Shown here one piece after another: positions 16,860 to 25,297 of a stretch of DNA of 64,000 nt. The stretch covers positions 2,046,001 through 2,110,000 of the forward strand of contig NZ_VLPK01000001.1 of the NCBI RefSeq assembly GCF_007558865.1, given 5' to 3'. The notes under the pieces are model-generated. The model was given only the letters and a program-made list of their open reading frames with translations. It was not told where the DNA came from and ran no database searches. This DNA comes from Mucilaginibacter corticis (GTDB lineage: Bacteria; Bacteroidota; Bacteroidia; Sphingobacteriales; Sphingobacteriaceae). The number at the start of each line of letters is the position of its first letter. The first letter of the stretch is position 1. A program made the position numbers and the translations under genes.

Positions 16860-18355
16860 ACTTATTAAAGAGACAAGGCTTTTACAACAGCATTATTTTA
16901 TATGCCGGTACCGCGCTTGGCTTCTTAAACCTGATAGTTTTATTTCAGCATATATTAACGCTCGAAGAAATTGGTTTTTTCACCATCATGAATACTATTA
17001 CTGCACTGTATGCACAAATAGCATCGGTAGGTATAAAAAACATCATCTTTAAATATTTGCCGCATTTTCGCAGCGATGATAAAAAGCATGGTGGCTTTGT
17101 CACCTTTGTAATAGCCTGGTGTACCATAAGTTTTATTTTATTTACGCTGATATTTCTGTTTTTCCAACATTCTATTATCCATTATAATAAAAGCAAAAAT
17201 GGTGCAGAGTTACTGGTAAGATATTTTTACTATTTGATACCGCTTTCATTTTTGACTTTAGTTTATACGGTAATAGAAAGCCTGGCTATGACTGTTTATA
17301 AAAATGTGCTTTCCTCGTTTTTAAACGAGGTTTTTTTAAGGCTATTTACAATGGCAGGCGTATTGTTAATAGGTGCATCACTTATCACTTATCACGATTT
17401 CTTATCTATATACATGGCTGCCAACGTGGCTATGGTAGCTATACTATTATTCACAGTTTATAAGGGGGGCGATTTTAAAATAGCCCGCATATCCCCGCAG
17501 ATCTTAAATAAAAGAAACGAGTTTGTAAAGTATGGTTTTTACACGCTCTTAAGCAGCACTTCGGCAGCGTTGATCGTCAACCTGGATAATATCATGCTGA
17601 TAGCTATCAACAAAACGCAGAAGCTGGAAGTACTTGGCGTTTATGCTACATTCTTCGCCATAGCGGTAGTGATCAGTTTGCCGGCAAAAGCATTAAATCG
17701 CACATCATTACAAATTATAGCGCAGGCCTGGGCCGATAATGACCTGCCTAAAATTGGGAAGATTTATTACAAAACATCGGTAATGCAAATGCTTATCGGC
17801 GCGTTATTATTTATCGGTATCGTTGTAAATAAGAATTTTTTGGTGAAGGCATTGCTGCATAAGCATGTAAATGAATTTACCGAATATTTTAACGTGTTTA
17901 TTGTAATAGGGATCGGTTTTTTAGTAGATATAACCGGCGGTATTAATGGTTACATTGTTAACCTGTCTAAATATTACAGGTACACTACTTATTTTATAGT
18001 TGGGTCGGTGATTTTTTGCGTGGCGTCAAACTGGTTGCTTATCCCTAAAATAGGTATGATGGGTGCTGCTGTTTCTTACTCGCTGACCATGTTTGTACTC
18101 AATTTTTTATATTGGATATTTGTAAAAATAAAATTTGGGTTGCAGCCTTTTGATAAGACACATTTTTTGATCCTGGTAATAAGCGCCATCTCTTTATTGG
18201 CAGGCTTGTATTTGCCGCTTGGCCATAATATTTATATTGATATGATCTTACGGTCGGCCATAGTAGGGGCGATTTACATAGTGTTAGCCTATCTGCTTAA
18301 AATATCAGAGGACGTAAACCAGGTAATTAACAAAGTTTTAAATCTTAAAAAATAA
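16856..18355 (+). CDS. Oligosaccharide flippase (Wzx-like, MOP superfamily)
   Basis: 499 residues, almost entirely hydrophobic helices (about 12-14 spans), with an N-terminal Polysacc_synt-like half and a C-terminal half separated near residue 215. Proteins of this type move undecaprenyl-linked glycans across the inner membrane. It overlaps the GT4 gene by four bases. The gene is more AT-rich than the transferases, which is normal for flippases. Confidence 0.88.
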   Translation: MNLLKRQGFYNSIILYAGTALGFLNLIVLFQHILTLEEIGFFTIMNTITALYAQIASVGIKNIIFKYLPHFRSDDKKHGGFVTFVIAWCTISFILFTLIFLFFQHSIIHYNKSKNGAELLVRYFYYLIPLSFLTLVYTVIESLAMTVYKNVLSSFLNEVFLRLFTMAGVLLIGASLITYHDFLSIYMAANVAMVAILLFTVYKGGDFKIARISPQILNKRNEFVKYGFYTLLSSTSAALIVNLDNIMLIAINKTQKLEVLGVYATFFAIAVVISLPAKALNRTSLQIIAQAWADNDLPKIGKIYYKTSVMQMLIGALLFIGIVVNKNFLVKALLHKHVNEFTEYFNVFIVIGIGFLVDITGGINGYIVNLSKYYRYTTYFIVGSVIFCVASNWLLIPKIGMMGAAVSYSLTMFVLNFLYWIFVKIKFGLQPFDKTHFLILVISAISLLAGLYLPLGHNIYIDMILRSAIVGAIYIVLAYLLKISEDVNQVINKVLNLKK

Positions 18356-18371
18356 CAATTGATATCCGGCC

Positions 18372-19145
18372 ATGCAGGAAGTTAACAGCAGCGAAAACCT
18401 TAAAACGGCTTATGACAGTTATTATGAAAATAATGACGAAACATGGCGCATGTTGGGTGCCAAATACAAGGTTGAGCATATTATAACCGTTTGTAAGGGT
18501 TATACCTTTAACAAAGTGCTTGAAGTTGGCGCAGGCGACGGTGTTATTTTAAAGCTACTTGCCGATAAAGGCTTCGCGACAGAATATCACGCGGTCGAGC
18601 TATCTGCCAGCGGGGTTGAACGCATCAAGGAAAGAAACATTGCCAGTATCAAATCTGTACAGGAGTTTGATGGCTATCATTTGCCTTTTGCCGATGAAAG
18701 CATGGACCTGATCATACTTACCCATGTGTTAGAGCATGTAGAGCATGAGCGTTTGCTGCTGCGCGAATTAAAACGTGTTGCCAAAATGGTGGTAATTGAG
18801 GTGCCGCGCGATTACCGTTTCGGGGTGGATACCCGCATTAAACATTTCCTGGCTTACGGACATATTAATATGTACACGCCAACCTCTTTACGTTACCTGC
18901 TGGCTACAGAAGGGCTGGAGGTAATAAAGGACCTTACCGATACCATTGCGCCCGAGGTGACCAAGTTTTATACTTTTGAGACATTAAAAAAGCCGAAGAA
19001 CTTTATAAGTAGTTTGAAGATAGACCTTGAGCATAACGTGAAGAAAATTGCCGCATCGGTATTCGGTAAAAAAATGGAAGAACAATTTGCCAACTATTAT
19101 ACCGTTCTGTGTAAAAAAGCCGACCACCAGCCCGAGATATTTTAA
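18372..19145 (+). CDS. SAM-dependent methyltransferase (glycan cluster)
   Basis: 257 residues, class I methyltransferase. Motif I is VLEVGAGDGVILKLL (56-70), the acidic residue sits in HAVELS, and the post-motif segment is DLIILTHVLEHVEHERLLLRELKRV. It resembles the other two methyltransferases in this operon only in the fold. The next gene starts at the base after its stop, so translation is coupled. Confidence 0.82.
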   Translation: MQEVNSSENLKTAYDSYYENNDETWRMLGAKYKVEHIITVCKGYTFNKVLEVGAGDGVILKLLADKGFATEYHAVELSASGVERIKERNIASIKSVQEFDGYHLPFADESMDLIILTHVLEHVEHERLLLRELKRVAKMVVIEVPRDYRFGVDTRIKHFLAYGHINMYTPTSLRYLLATEGLEVIKDLTDTIAPEVTKFYTFETLKKPKNFISSLKIDLEHNVKKIAASVFGKKMEEQFANYYTVLCKKADHQPEIF

Positions 19146-20063
19146 ATGCAGAAGCTTGCCCCTATAGCCTTGTTTGTTTATAACCGGCCTGATCATACGC
19201 GCCGTACATTGGCATCGTTGCAAAAAAACGTGCTGGCGTCCGAGTCGCGCTTGTTCATTTTTTCTGACGGGCCACGGACCGATGCCGATATGGAAAAGAT
19301 CAACGAGGTTAGGGATCTGGCTAAAGAGGTCGTAGGCTTTAAATCGGTGAAGTTAATAGCACGAAATGAAAACCGCGGGCTTGCCAATTCCATCATCAGC
19401 GGTGTTACACAACTGGTGGACGAGTTTGGAAAAGTTATTGTTTTTGAGGACGACCTGATCACATCGCCCTATACCCTTGAATATTTTAACGAGGCCCTTA
19501 CCAAGTACGAAAACGATGAGTCGGTTATGCACATTGGGGCATATATGTATGGCCTTGCCGATAAAACCCTGCCCGATGCTTTTTTTTACCGCATAGCCAC
19601 CAGCTGGGGCTGGGCCACCTGGGCACGCGCCTGGAAAAATTTTGAACCGGATATTGATAAGCTGATAGACCAGTTCGACAAAAAAAAGATCCACGATTTC
19701 TCGGTAGAAGGCACCATGAATTTCTGGAAACAGATCCAGGAGTTTAAGGCCGGTAAGAACAACTCCTGGGCCATAAGGTGGTACGCATCCATATTTCTAA
19801 AAGGAGGGCTTGCGTTGCATCCCTCGCGCTCACTGGTGCATAACATAGGCCATGACGGTACGGGCGTACACTCAAACATCGAACACATGTACGGCGTTAA
19901 CATCGCCCAAAAGCCGGTGAAAAATTTCCCGACAGAAATAAAGGAAAATCAGCAGGCACATATCGCCATCAGGCGTTTCCTTAAAAACAGGAAGGGCAGC
20001 CTGATGCAAAGAGGCGTAAGGCTGGTGAAACAGTTACGGATAAAATACGCGGGGAAAAAATAA
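19146..20063 (+). CDS. GT2-like glycosyltransferase (glycan cluster)
   Basis: 305 residues. The start APIALFVYNRPDHTRRTLASL is typical of a GT-A sugar transferase group common in Bacteroidota capsule loci and distantly like GNT-I. The metal-binding triad is VIVFEDDLITSPYTLEYF, and SWGWATWARAWKNFE is the acceptor-side signature of this group. It ends the six-gene operon; the basic C terminus may touch the membrane. Sugar specificity cannot be read from the sequence. Confidence 0.85.
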   Translation: MQKLAPIALFVYNRPDHTRRTLASLQKNVLASESRLFIFSDGPRTDADMEKINEVRDLAKEVVGFKSVKLIARNENRGLANSIISGVTQLVDEFGKVIVFEDDLITSPYTLEYFNEALTKYENDESVMHIGAYMYGLADKTLPDAFFYRIATSWGWATWARAWKNFEPDIDKLIDQFDKKKIHDFSVEGTMNFWKQIQEFKAGKNNSWAIRWYASIFLKGGLALHPSRSLVHNIGHDGTGVHSNIEHMYGVNIAQKPVKNFPTEIKENQQAHIAIRRFLKNRKGSLMQRGVRLVKQLRIKYAGKK

Positions 20064-20113
20064 TAGCTATTATCGGGGTTAAATATAATGTTAGTTCGGG
20101 ATAAGAAAACCGC

Positions 20114-20262
20114 ATTGTCATTTCGAACGAACATGAGGGGTATTGTGCCTTGGAGTGAGGAGAAATCTTTTACATCAAGCATTTTTGCACTGTATTTTGT
20201 ATAAGATTTCTATTTCGCGGCTTCCCGCAACCTCCCCCGCATTGCTCTATCGAAATGACACC
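20114..20262. repeat. Dispersed palindromic repeat, copy A
   Basis: ATTGTCATTTCGAA at the left end and CGAAATGACA at the right end form an inverted repeat; inside, GAGAAATCTT and AAGATTTC pair. This copy is the longest and most diverged. Related copies are at 33503, 48091 and 60031. Confidence 0.8.
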
Positions 20263-20309
20263 CTTTATTTAAGAATGCTCAAGCTACGTACGTTATAATA
20301 ACTATAAGC

Positions 20310-20396
20310 TTATTTAACTTTCGGCACTATTTTATAGCTTTCTTTAATCACTGCTTCGTTCACGGCTTTTATCCTGTCCACGTCCATTTTCTCCAT
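20310..20396 (-). pseudogene. Possible gene remnant, 28 codons
   Basis: On the minus strand a 28-residue reading frame (MEKMDVDRIKAVNEAVIK and on to a stop) looks like the C-terminal helix of a normal protein, yet nothing upstream continues it; the small-hairpin array at 20403 begins immediately before it. It may be the tail of a gene cut off by those repeats, or chance. Confidence 0.3.
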
Positions 20397-20402
20397 CGGC
20401 CG

Positions 20403-20513
20403 GTTAAGCGTCCACGCTTAACTGAACTGCCGAAGCAAGCGTCAACGCTTGCGATATGTTTAAGTGAGTGTGGACACTCACAACGTAAAGTATTCAAGCG
20501 AAGATGCTTGAAT
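20403..20513. repeat. Row of four small hairpins
   Basis: Four inverted repeats in about 110 bases: 20403-20422 (GTTAAGCG / CGCTTAAC), 20435-20452 (GCAAGCG / CGCTTGC), 20464-20481 (GTGAGTGT / ACACTCAC) and 20492-20513 (ATTCAAGC / GCTTGAAT). Each stem is different but loops and stems share AAGCG and GTCCAC-like words. This fills the rest of the 20064-20531 gap with repeat copy A and the remnant frame. Confidence 0.75.
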
Positions 20514-20531
20514 AGGCGTTAGGTAACGTAT

Positions 20532-20729
20532 TTAACTATCTTCTACTATGAAACCGTCGTATTTTAAAACAGCTTTGATGTTGCCATCGCCTATTTCAAT
20601 TGTTTTAAGTATAGCAATAGCAGTATTCAGATCTTTTTTCTTTACGGCGTCACGATAATTGTCACTTTGCCCGCTGACATATAAGCGTTCATTAACTGTC
20701 ATTCCCGAAAAATCATGTTTATCTGCCAT
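20532..20729 (-). CDS. Small conserved-looking hypothetical protein, 65 residues
   Basis: 65 residues, charged and without signal peptide. The pattern NERLYVSGQSDNYRDAVKKKD followed by a helix recurs, as far as I recall, in small uncharacterised bacterial proteins where it reads N-E-R-L-Y-x-S-G; no function is known to me. It lies 16 bases downstream of the VOC gene on the same strand, so it is probably its operon partner. Confidence 0.6.
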   Translation of the reverse strand: MADKHDFSGMTVNERLYVSGQSDNYRDAVKKKDLNTAIAILKTIEIGDGNIKAVLKYDGFIVEDS

Positions 20730-20745
20730 TATTAAAGATAGGTTA

Positions 20746-21123
20746 TTACAACTGCGTCAGCGACAAAACATTGCCGTCCACATCCTTAAACCAGGCCACC
20801 CGGGCACCGCTGGGCGATACCCAGATACCTAAGTCGTCCTGCCTCATAAAGTCGAAGTTGTATTTTTCGCAATAAACGCCTTTTTCATTCAGCTGCTTTA
20901 TGCTGTCTTCAATGTCAGACACGTTCCAGCCTAAAACGGTAAATATTTGTGGTTTAAGTGTTGGTACAGTAATTACTCTTAACAAAGTACCATGCGCGTT
21001 AAACTCCATCCCGTAATCATCCTCACTTAAAAAAGTTAAACCCAATATGTCGCGATAAAAAGTTCTGGCCGCGGCAGGTTTTACCGTTGGGATAAAAGTT
21101 TTGGTGATGGCGTTGCTGAACAT
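20746..21123 (-). CDS. VOC (glyoxalase/bleomycin-resistance) family protein
   Basis: 125 residues made of two beta-alpha-beta-beta-beta units: FIPTVKPAAARTFYRDILGLTF starts the first and GIWVSPSGARVAWFKDVDGNVLSLTQ ends the second, the usual VOC closing motif D-P/V-x-G-N-x-L. VOC proteins are metal-dependent lyases, dioxygenases or binding proteins; metal ligands cannot be assigned with confidence. A second VOC gene is at 45671-46057. Confidence 0.85.
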   Translation of the reverse strand: MFSNAITKTFIPTVKPAAARTFYRDILGLTFLSEDDYGMEFNAHGTLLRVITVPTLKPQIFTVLGWNVSDIEDSIKQLNEKGVYCEKYNFDFMRQDDLGIWVSPSGARVAWFKDVDGNVLSLTQL

Positions 21124-21196
21124 AAACTAAAGGTAATTAAGATGTTGCTAATGCACAACAAAAAAGCAAGGGGGATGTTTTTGCATCGCAGGTTCC

Positions 21197-21661
21197 TCAT
21201 TGAGCCCACTTATCCGACTCGGCAACTTGCTTGATCACAAGGTTGCGCTGCTTTAAAAGGCTGGTCATGTATGCTTTCAGGGTGATCAGGTTAAACAGCT
21301 TACCCAGAATCCAAAATGGCGACTCGAACATAAAAATATCCTTCATTATAGTTTTTCCATCCACATAAAAAAAGTAATGCTCATGCCTGAAACTTTTAAA
21401 AGCGCCCTTAACCATTTCATCAGCAAAAAAATGCGGCGATTTAAGTTCGACAACCTTCGAGGTTAAGGTTTGCCAGATAAAGAAATGTTTGGCCCGCCAG
21501 GCAACTGTTTCATTAAGCTCGATCAGGCCAGATGTTCTGCCTGCAATTGCAGTTTCGCCGGTATGATTGGTGGATATTAAATGCAGATCGATACTCCTTG
21601 CCAGATCAAAGCAGCGTTTTGCAGGGGCGTTGATCTCGGTGATGAGTTCGATGGTTGGCAT
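21197..21661 (-). CDS. SRPBCC-family ligand-binding protein
   Basis: 154 residues from the ATG at 21661 (MPTIELITEINAPAKRCFDLARSIDLH). A longer frame adds 30 residues read through a repeat-rich stretch and is not credible. The start matches the START/Bet v 1-like fold of the SRPBCC type, and the block FESPFWILGKLFNLITLKAYMTSLLKQRN is the C-terminal helix. This subgroup is often annotated as cell division or polyketide-cyclase-like proteins without proof. Confidence 0.75.
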   Translation of the reverse strand: MPTIELITEINAPAKRCFDLARSIDLHLISTNHTGETAIAGRTSGLIELNETVAWRAKHFFIWQTLTSKVVELKSPHFFADEMVKGAFKSFRHEHYFFYVDGKTIMKDIFMFESPFWILGKLFNLITLKAYMTSLLKQRNLVIKQVAESDKWAQ

Positions 21662-21671
21662 AATATTAAAG

Positions 21672-21776
21672 TGATTACACAGATTTTTAAGAAAGATTCC
21701 ACCGATTATTTTAGTGAGATTACACCGATTGATCAAACAAAATCGGTGCAATCAAAAGCCAATCGGTGTAATCCAA
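21672..21776. repeat. AATCGGTGTAATC-type short repeats
   Basis: GATTACACCGATT (about 21718-21730) is followed by AATCGGTGCAATC and AATCGGTGTAATC in inverted orientation, with a GATTACACAGATT-like word at the left edge. This is a compact inverted repeat cluster between the SRPBCC gene and asnS. Confidence 0.65.
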
Positions 21777-21780
21777 AAAA

Positions 21781-23217
21781 TTAAAATTCCGCGTTCTTAG
21801 GGAACCTTGGGAAAGGGATCACATCACGGATGTTGCCCATGCCGGTAACAAACAGCACCAAACGCTCAAAGCCTAAGCCAAAGCCGGCATGTGGGCAGGC
21901 GCCGAAACGGCGGGTATCCAGGTACCACCATAGTTCGTCTTTTGGTATGCCCAGGTCGTCCATACGTTCTTCCAGCTTATCCAAACGTTCTTCACGTTGT
22001 GATCCGCCTACGATCTCGCCAATGCCCGGGAACAAAATATCCATAGCTGCAACGGTTTTGCCGTCCTCGTTCTGACGCATGTAGAATGATTTGATCTCCT
22101 TAGGATAGTCCGTCAGTATCACCGGTTTTTTAAAGAGCTTCTCTACCAAATAACGCTCATGTTCTGATTGCAGGTCGGTGCCCCAGCCCTCAACCGGGTA
22201 TTGAAACTTCTTCTTTTTATTCGGGGTCGATTCTTTTAGTATCTCTATTGCTTCAGTATAAGTCAAACGCTCAAAATCGTTAGCTAAACAAAACTGTAGC
22301 TTTTCAGTCAGGCTCATTTCAGAGCGTTCATTCTGCGGTTTTTGCTTTTCTTCGTCCAGCAAGCGTTGGGTTAAAAACTCAATATCGTCCTTGTTCTTAT
22401 CAAGCGCGTAGGCTATCACATATTTCAGTAATGCCTCGGCGGTGTCCATGTTATCCACGATATCTGCAAAGGCCATTTCAGGCTCAATCATCCAGAACTC
22501 GGCCAAATGGCGGGTAGTGTTGGAGTTTTCGGCACGGAAAGTAGGGCCGAAGGTATAAATATCGCTCAGCGCCATCGCACCCAGTTCGCCTTCCAGTTGA
22601 CCAGACACAGTTAGGTTGGTGGCACGGCCAAAAAAATCCTGTTTAAAATCAACCTCGCCACCGTCTGCCTTTGGTACATTATCCAGGTCGAAGTTTGTTA
22701 CGTGGAATGTCTCGCCGGCGCCTTCCGCATCGCTGGCGGTAATAATCGGTGTATGCAGGTAAACAAATCCTTTCTCCTGGAAAAACTGGTGTATAGCAAA
22801 TGCCAGGCTGTTACGCACCCTGAAAATAGCGCCGAAAGTATTGGTACGGAAACGCAGGTGCGCTATCTCGCGTAAAAACTCAAGGCTATGTTTTTTAGGT
22901 TGCAGCGGGTATTTCTCCGGGTCGCTGTCGCCTAATATTTCAATTGTTTTTGCCTTAACTTCAACCGTTTGCCCTTTACCTAATGACGCTACCAGCAAGC
23001 CGAACACGCTAATGGCGGCACCGGTGGTTATGCGCTTTAACAGGGCAGGGTCGGTGTTTTCAAAATCTACTACAACTTGTATGTTATTATTGGTCGAGCC
23101 ATCATTTAAAGCGATGAATTGATTGTTGCGGAAGGTACGTACCCACCCCTTAACGGTTACATCAATATCTGTTTGTGTGCTTTCTAATAATGCTTTGATC
23201 TTAATACGCTGACTCAT
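21781..23217 (-). CDS. asnS: Asparaginyl-tRNA synthetase
   Basis: 478 residues, full length. A class IIb synthetase that charges tRNA-Asn. The N-terminal OB-fold anticodon-binding domain contains [20 protein letters not shown]; class II motif 2 is [21 protein letters not shown] and motif 3 is [15 protein letters not shown]. The Asn-type residue context ([21 protein letters not shown]) separates it from AspS. Confidence 0.96.
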   Translation of the reverse strand: MSQRIKIKALLESTQTDIDVTVKGWVRTFRNNQFIALNDGSTNNNIQVVVDFENTDPALLKRITTGAAISVFGLLVASLGKGQTVEVKAKTIEILGDSDPEKYPLQPKKHSLEFLREIAHLRFRTNTFGAIFRVRNSLAFAIHQFFQEKGFVYLHTPIITASDAEGAGETFHVTNFDLDNVPKADGGEVDFKQDFFGRATNLTVSGQLEGELGAMALSDIYTFGPTFRAENSNTTRHLAEFWMIEPEMAFADIVDNMDTAEALLKYVIAYALDKNKDDIEFLTQRLLDEEKQKPQNERSEMSLTEKLQFCLANDFERLTYTEAIEILKESTPNKKKKFQYPVEGWGTDLQSEHERYLVEKLFKKPVILTDYPKEIKSFYMRQNEDGKTVAAMDILFPGIGEIVGGSQREERLDKLEERMDDLGIPKDELWWYLDTRRFGACPHAGFGLGFERLVLFVTGMGNIRDVIPFPRFPKNAEF

Positions 23218-23351
23218 TGTTGTAAAAAATTTAGAGCGGCTAAATTACAATTATTATACGATTAGACTTACGAAGTTTTTAAAACTTAGATTTACTGTAT
23301 AATGGTACAGCCAATAGTCTGTGCTGTCCTTTTTAGCTCAAATACATTGCA

Positions 23352-23383
23352 TTGATTTTTTTGCTATTTATTATTTAACTTTG
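23352..23383 (+). promoter_or_regulatory. Candidate promoter of the toxin-antitoxin pair
   Basis: TTG at 23352-23354 and TAACTTTG at 23376-23383 are spaced 21 bases apart, near the Bacteroidota TTG-N19-TAnnTTTG form, and lie 22 bases before the first gene. Confidence 0.5.
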
Positions 23384-23404
23384 AATAATAGCAAGAAGTA
23401 AAAA

Positions 23405-23635
23405 ATGAAAAACCTGGAACGGATAACTTTAAACCCAAATGTAATGGGGGGCAAGCCTTGTATAAGAGGCTTGAGAGTGACTGTTGGTACTATTATCGGT
23501 TTACTGGCTTCTGGTCAAACTAACGAAGGTATTTTAAAAATGTATCCTTATTTGCAAGCAGAAGATATTACCGCGGCTTTATCATATGCAGCCTGGCGAT
23601 CTGAAGAAATTGAAGTGCCGCTTGCCACGGCATGA
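23405..23635 (+). CDS. DUF433 family antitoxin
   Basis: 76 residues. LERITLNPNVMGGKPCIRGLRVTV is the DUF433 signature, a winged helix-turn-helix-like domain that regulates and neutralises a partner toxin. Its stop overlaps the start of the next gene (ATGA), the usual arrangement for DUF433 with a DUF5615 nuclease. It probably represses the shared promoter at 23352-23383. Confidence 0.85.
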   Translation: MKNLERITLNPNVMGGKPCIRGLRVTVGTIIGLLASGQTNEGILKMYPYLQAEDITAALSYAAWRSEEIEVPLATA

Positions 23636-23994
23636 AAATATTAATTGATATGAATTTATCTCCTGAATGGGTTCAGGAATTTAAACTTCATAAAATTGAA
23701 GCCGTTCATTGGTCTGAAGTTGGCAGGTTTGACGCACCCGACGAAATAATTATAGATTGGGCTGTAAAAAAAGATTATGTGATATTTACTCACGATCTGG
23801 ATTTCGGCACAGCATTGGCATTGACTAAAGCTAATAGACCCAGCGTTATACAAGTCAGAACTCAGAACGTAACTATCAAAAATTTGTCAGCCATGCTTTT
23901 CACTACACTCACAAATTATTCTGATCTGTTAGAAAAGGGTGCATTGATCGTCTTGGATGAAGATAAAAAACGCATAAAAATACTTCCTATATAA
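23632..23994 (+). CDS. DUF5615 PIN-like toxin
   Basis: 120 residues with the DUF5615 (Mut7-C-like PIN fold) pattern: MKILIDMNLSPEWVQ at the N terminus (Asp6 as an acidic metal ligand), HWSEVGRFDAPDEIIIDWA, and VIFTHDLDFGTALALT with conserved Asp residues. Such proteins are predicted RNases. It overlaps the antitoxin gene by four bases. The acidic residues expected for nuclease activity are present. Confidence 0.85.
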   Translation: MKILIDMNLSPEWVQEFKLHKIEAVHWSEVGRFDAPDEIIIDWAVKKDYVIFTHDLDFGTALALTKANRPSVIQVRTQNVTIKNLSAMLFTTLTNYSDLLEKGALIVLDEDKKRIKILPI

Positions 23995-24010
23995 TTAAAC
24001 TACTAAAAAG

Positions 24011-24085
24011 GCCGGTCGTGGTGAGCCCGTCGAACCATAGCAGGTAAGGTCATCGCACTTCGAGGTGCCATCTCGATGATAACGC
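24011..24085. repeat. GGTGAGCCCGTCGAACC-type repeat fragment
   Basis: The stretch GTCGTGGTGAGCCCGTCGAACC plus a following TCGCACTTCGAGGTGC segment resembles dispersed intergenic repeats of Bacteroidota. It fills the gap between the toxin gene and the EamA transporter gene. Confidence 0.4.
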
Positions 24086-24123
24086 TCTTTATTCATCGGG
24101 CAAAATGGTAAGTTTGCGCTGTC

Positions 24124-24993
24124 ATGAATCCCAAACTAAGCCTGGTTATCGGCATCATCTGTATTTCGTTTTCGCCCATATTTGTAAAGCTGGCAGATGC
24201 CCCGCCCATAATCTGTGCTTTTTACCGCATTTTCTTCGCTTGGATATTGTTGCTGCCTTACTGTCTTTACAAAAAGAACCTGGCCATGGCACGTAAAGAT
24301 ATTTTGCTGGCGCTGATAGGCGGTATGGTGTTCGCCAGCGATATAGCTACCTGGAATTTGTCGCTAAAATTGATCAGCGCAACCGTGTCAACCCTGCTGG
24401 CCAACCTGGCACCCGTTTGGGTAGGCCTGTTAAGCTACCTGTTGTTTAAAAAGAAATCGGGCTGGCTGTTCTGGACAGGTACCTGCATTGCCATTACCGG
24501 TATGGTGGTATTGGTTGGCGTGAGCAATTTTATTCATTTAAAATTAAGCCTGGGGATGATTTACGCCGTAGCGGCCAGTTTGCTGTACTCTATTTATATA
24601 CTGATAACCAAGGATATTTTAAAACGGATTGCGACAGTTCCGTTTATGTTTTATAACATGCTGGCGGCAGGTGTTTTTTTACTCATTATCTGCAATTTAT
24701 TAGGTAAGGACCTGTTTCATTACGACCTGAATACCTGGGGCAGCCTGATCAGTATGGGTATCATTTGCCAGCTAACCGGGTGGATCACCATTAATTATGC
24801 CATCAGCTTTTTAGAGTCTACCAAAGTCGCTATAGCCTTACTTAGCCAAACCGTTATTGCAGGCCTGTTAGCGGTGTTTATGTTGGGCGAGCGGCTTGAT
24901 CTGATGGAAATTATGGGCAGTGTGATCGTGTTGGTTGGGATAGCGATAACATTTTTGAAGCCGAAGCAGGTAAAAGCGGTTTCTGTAAAATAG
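24124..24993 (+). CDS. EamA/DMT-superfamily transporter
   Basis: 289 residues with about ten transmembrane helices arranged as two EamA repeats (about 5-135 and 148-280). Typical conserved points are AFYRIFFAWILLL, LLANLAPVWVGLLSYLLFKK in repeat one and ALLSQTVIAGLLAVFMLGERL near the end. Members export amino acids or metabolites; the substrate cannot be deduced. It ends in a palindromic terminator-like repeat. Confidence 0.85.
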   Translation: MNPKLSLVIGIICISFSPIFVKLADAPPIICAFYRIFFAWILLLPYCLYKKNLAMARKDILLALIGGMVFASDIATWNLSLKLISATVSTLLANLAPVWVGLLSYLLFKKKSGWLFWTGTCIAITGMVVLVGVSNFIHLKLSLGMIYAVAASLLYSIYILITKDILKRIATVPFMFYNMLAAGVFLLIICNLLGKDLFHYDLNTWGSLISMGIICQLTGWITINYAISFLESTKVAIALLSQTVIAGLLAVFMLGERLDLMEIMGSVIVLVGIAITFLKPKQVKAVSVK

Positions 24994-25021
24994 CGATGGG
25001 TTTTAAACCCATCGCTATTTT
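24988..25021. terminator. Palindromic repeat/terminator GCGATGGG...CCCATCGC
   Basis: TAGCGATGGG and CCCATCGCTA pair around TTTTAAA and are followed by TTT. The start of the stem overlaps the transporter stop codon. A near-identical sequence is at 32356-32383, so this is a repeated element working as a terminator. Confidence 0.75.
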
Positions 25022-25297
25022 ACCGGATTGTTTGGTGGCGCTATTTTGTCAGTAAACCATGTTCTGAAAAAATACTTATAAGTCAGAAAAAGTGTTCCAA
25101 ACTGTATCATGAAACCGGATTTAAGAAATCAACTGTTTTATTACCAGTTCATTGCAAAAACGAGTGTATTAAAGTGTACCACCCGGGGCACATTCATGTG
25201 GCACACCCCGGCCATAGCTAAGCTTTAAATAAAATGCGTAAATTACCTCTCGCTATTTATGGCAATCAATAATTGCCCTACATTTGCATTTTAACGT
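25022..25297. other. Intergenic region before dnaG
   Basis: No gene is visible. The region holds a bulged hairpin CCGGGG...CCCCGG at 25183-25211, with AAAGTGTACCA before it; a similar TGGTACACTTT word lies near 6312 in the other orientation. A -7-like TACATTTG is at 25279-25286, 12 bases before the dnaG start, without a clear -33 partner. Confidence 0.4.

Noticed and set aside
20403..20513. CRISPR-like array of small hairpins
   Set aside because: Stems differ from one another and there are no constant repeats or cas genes.
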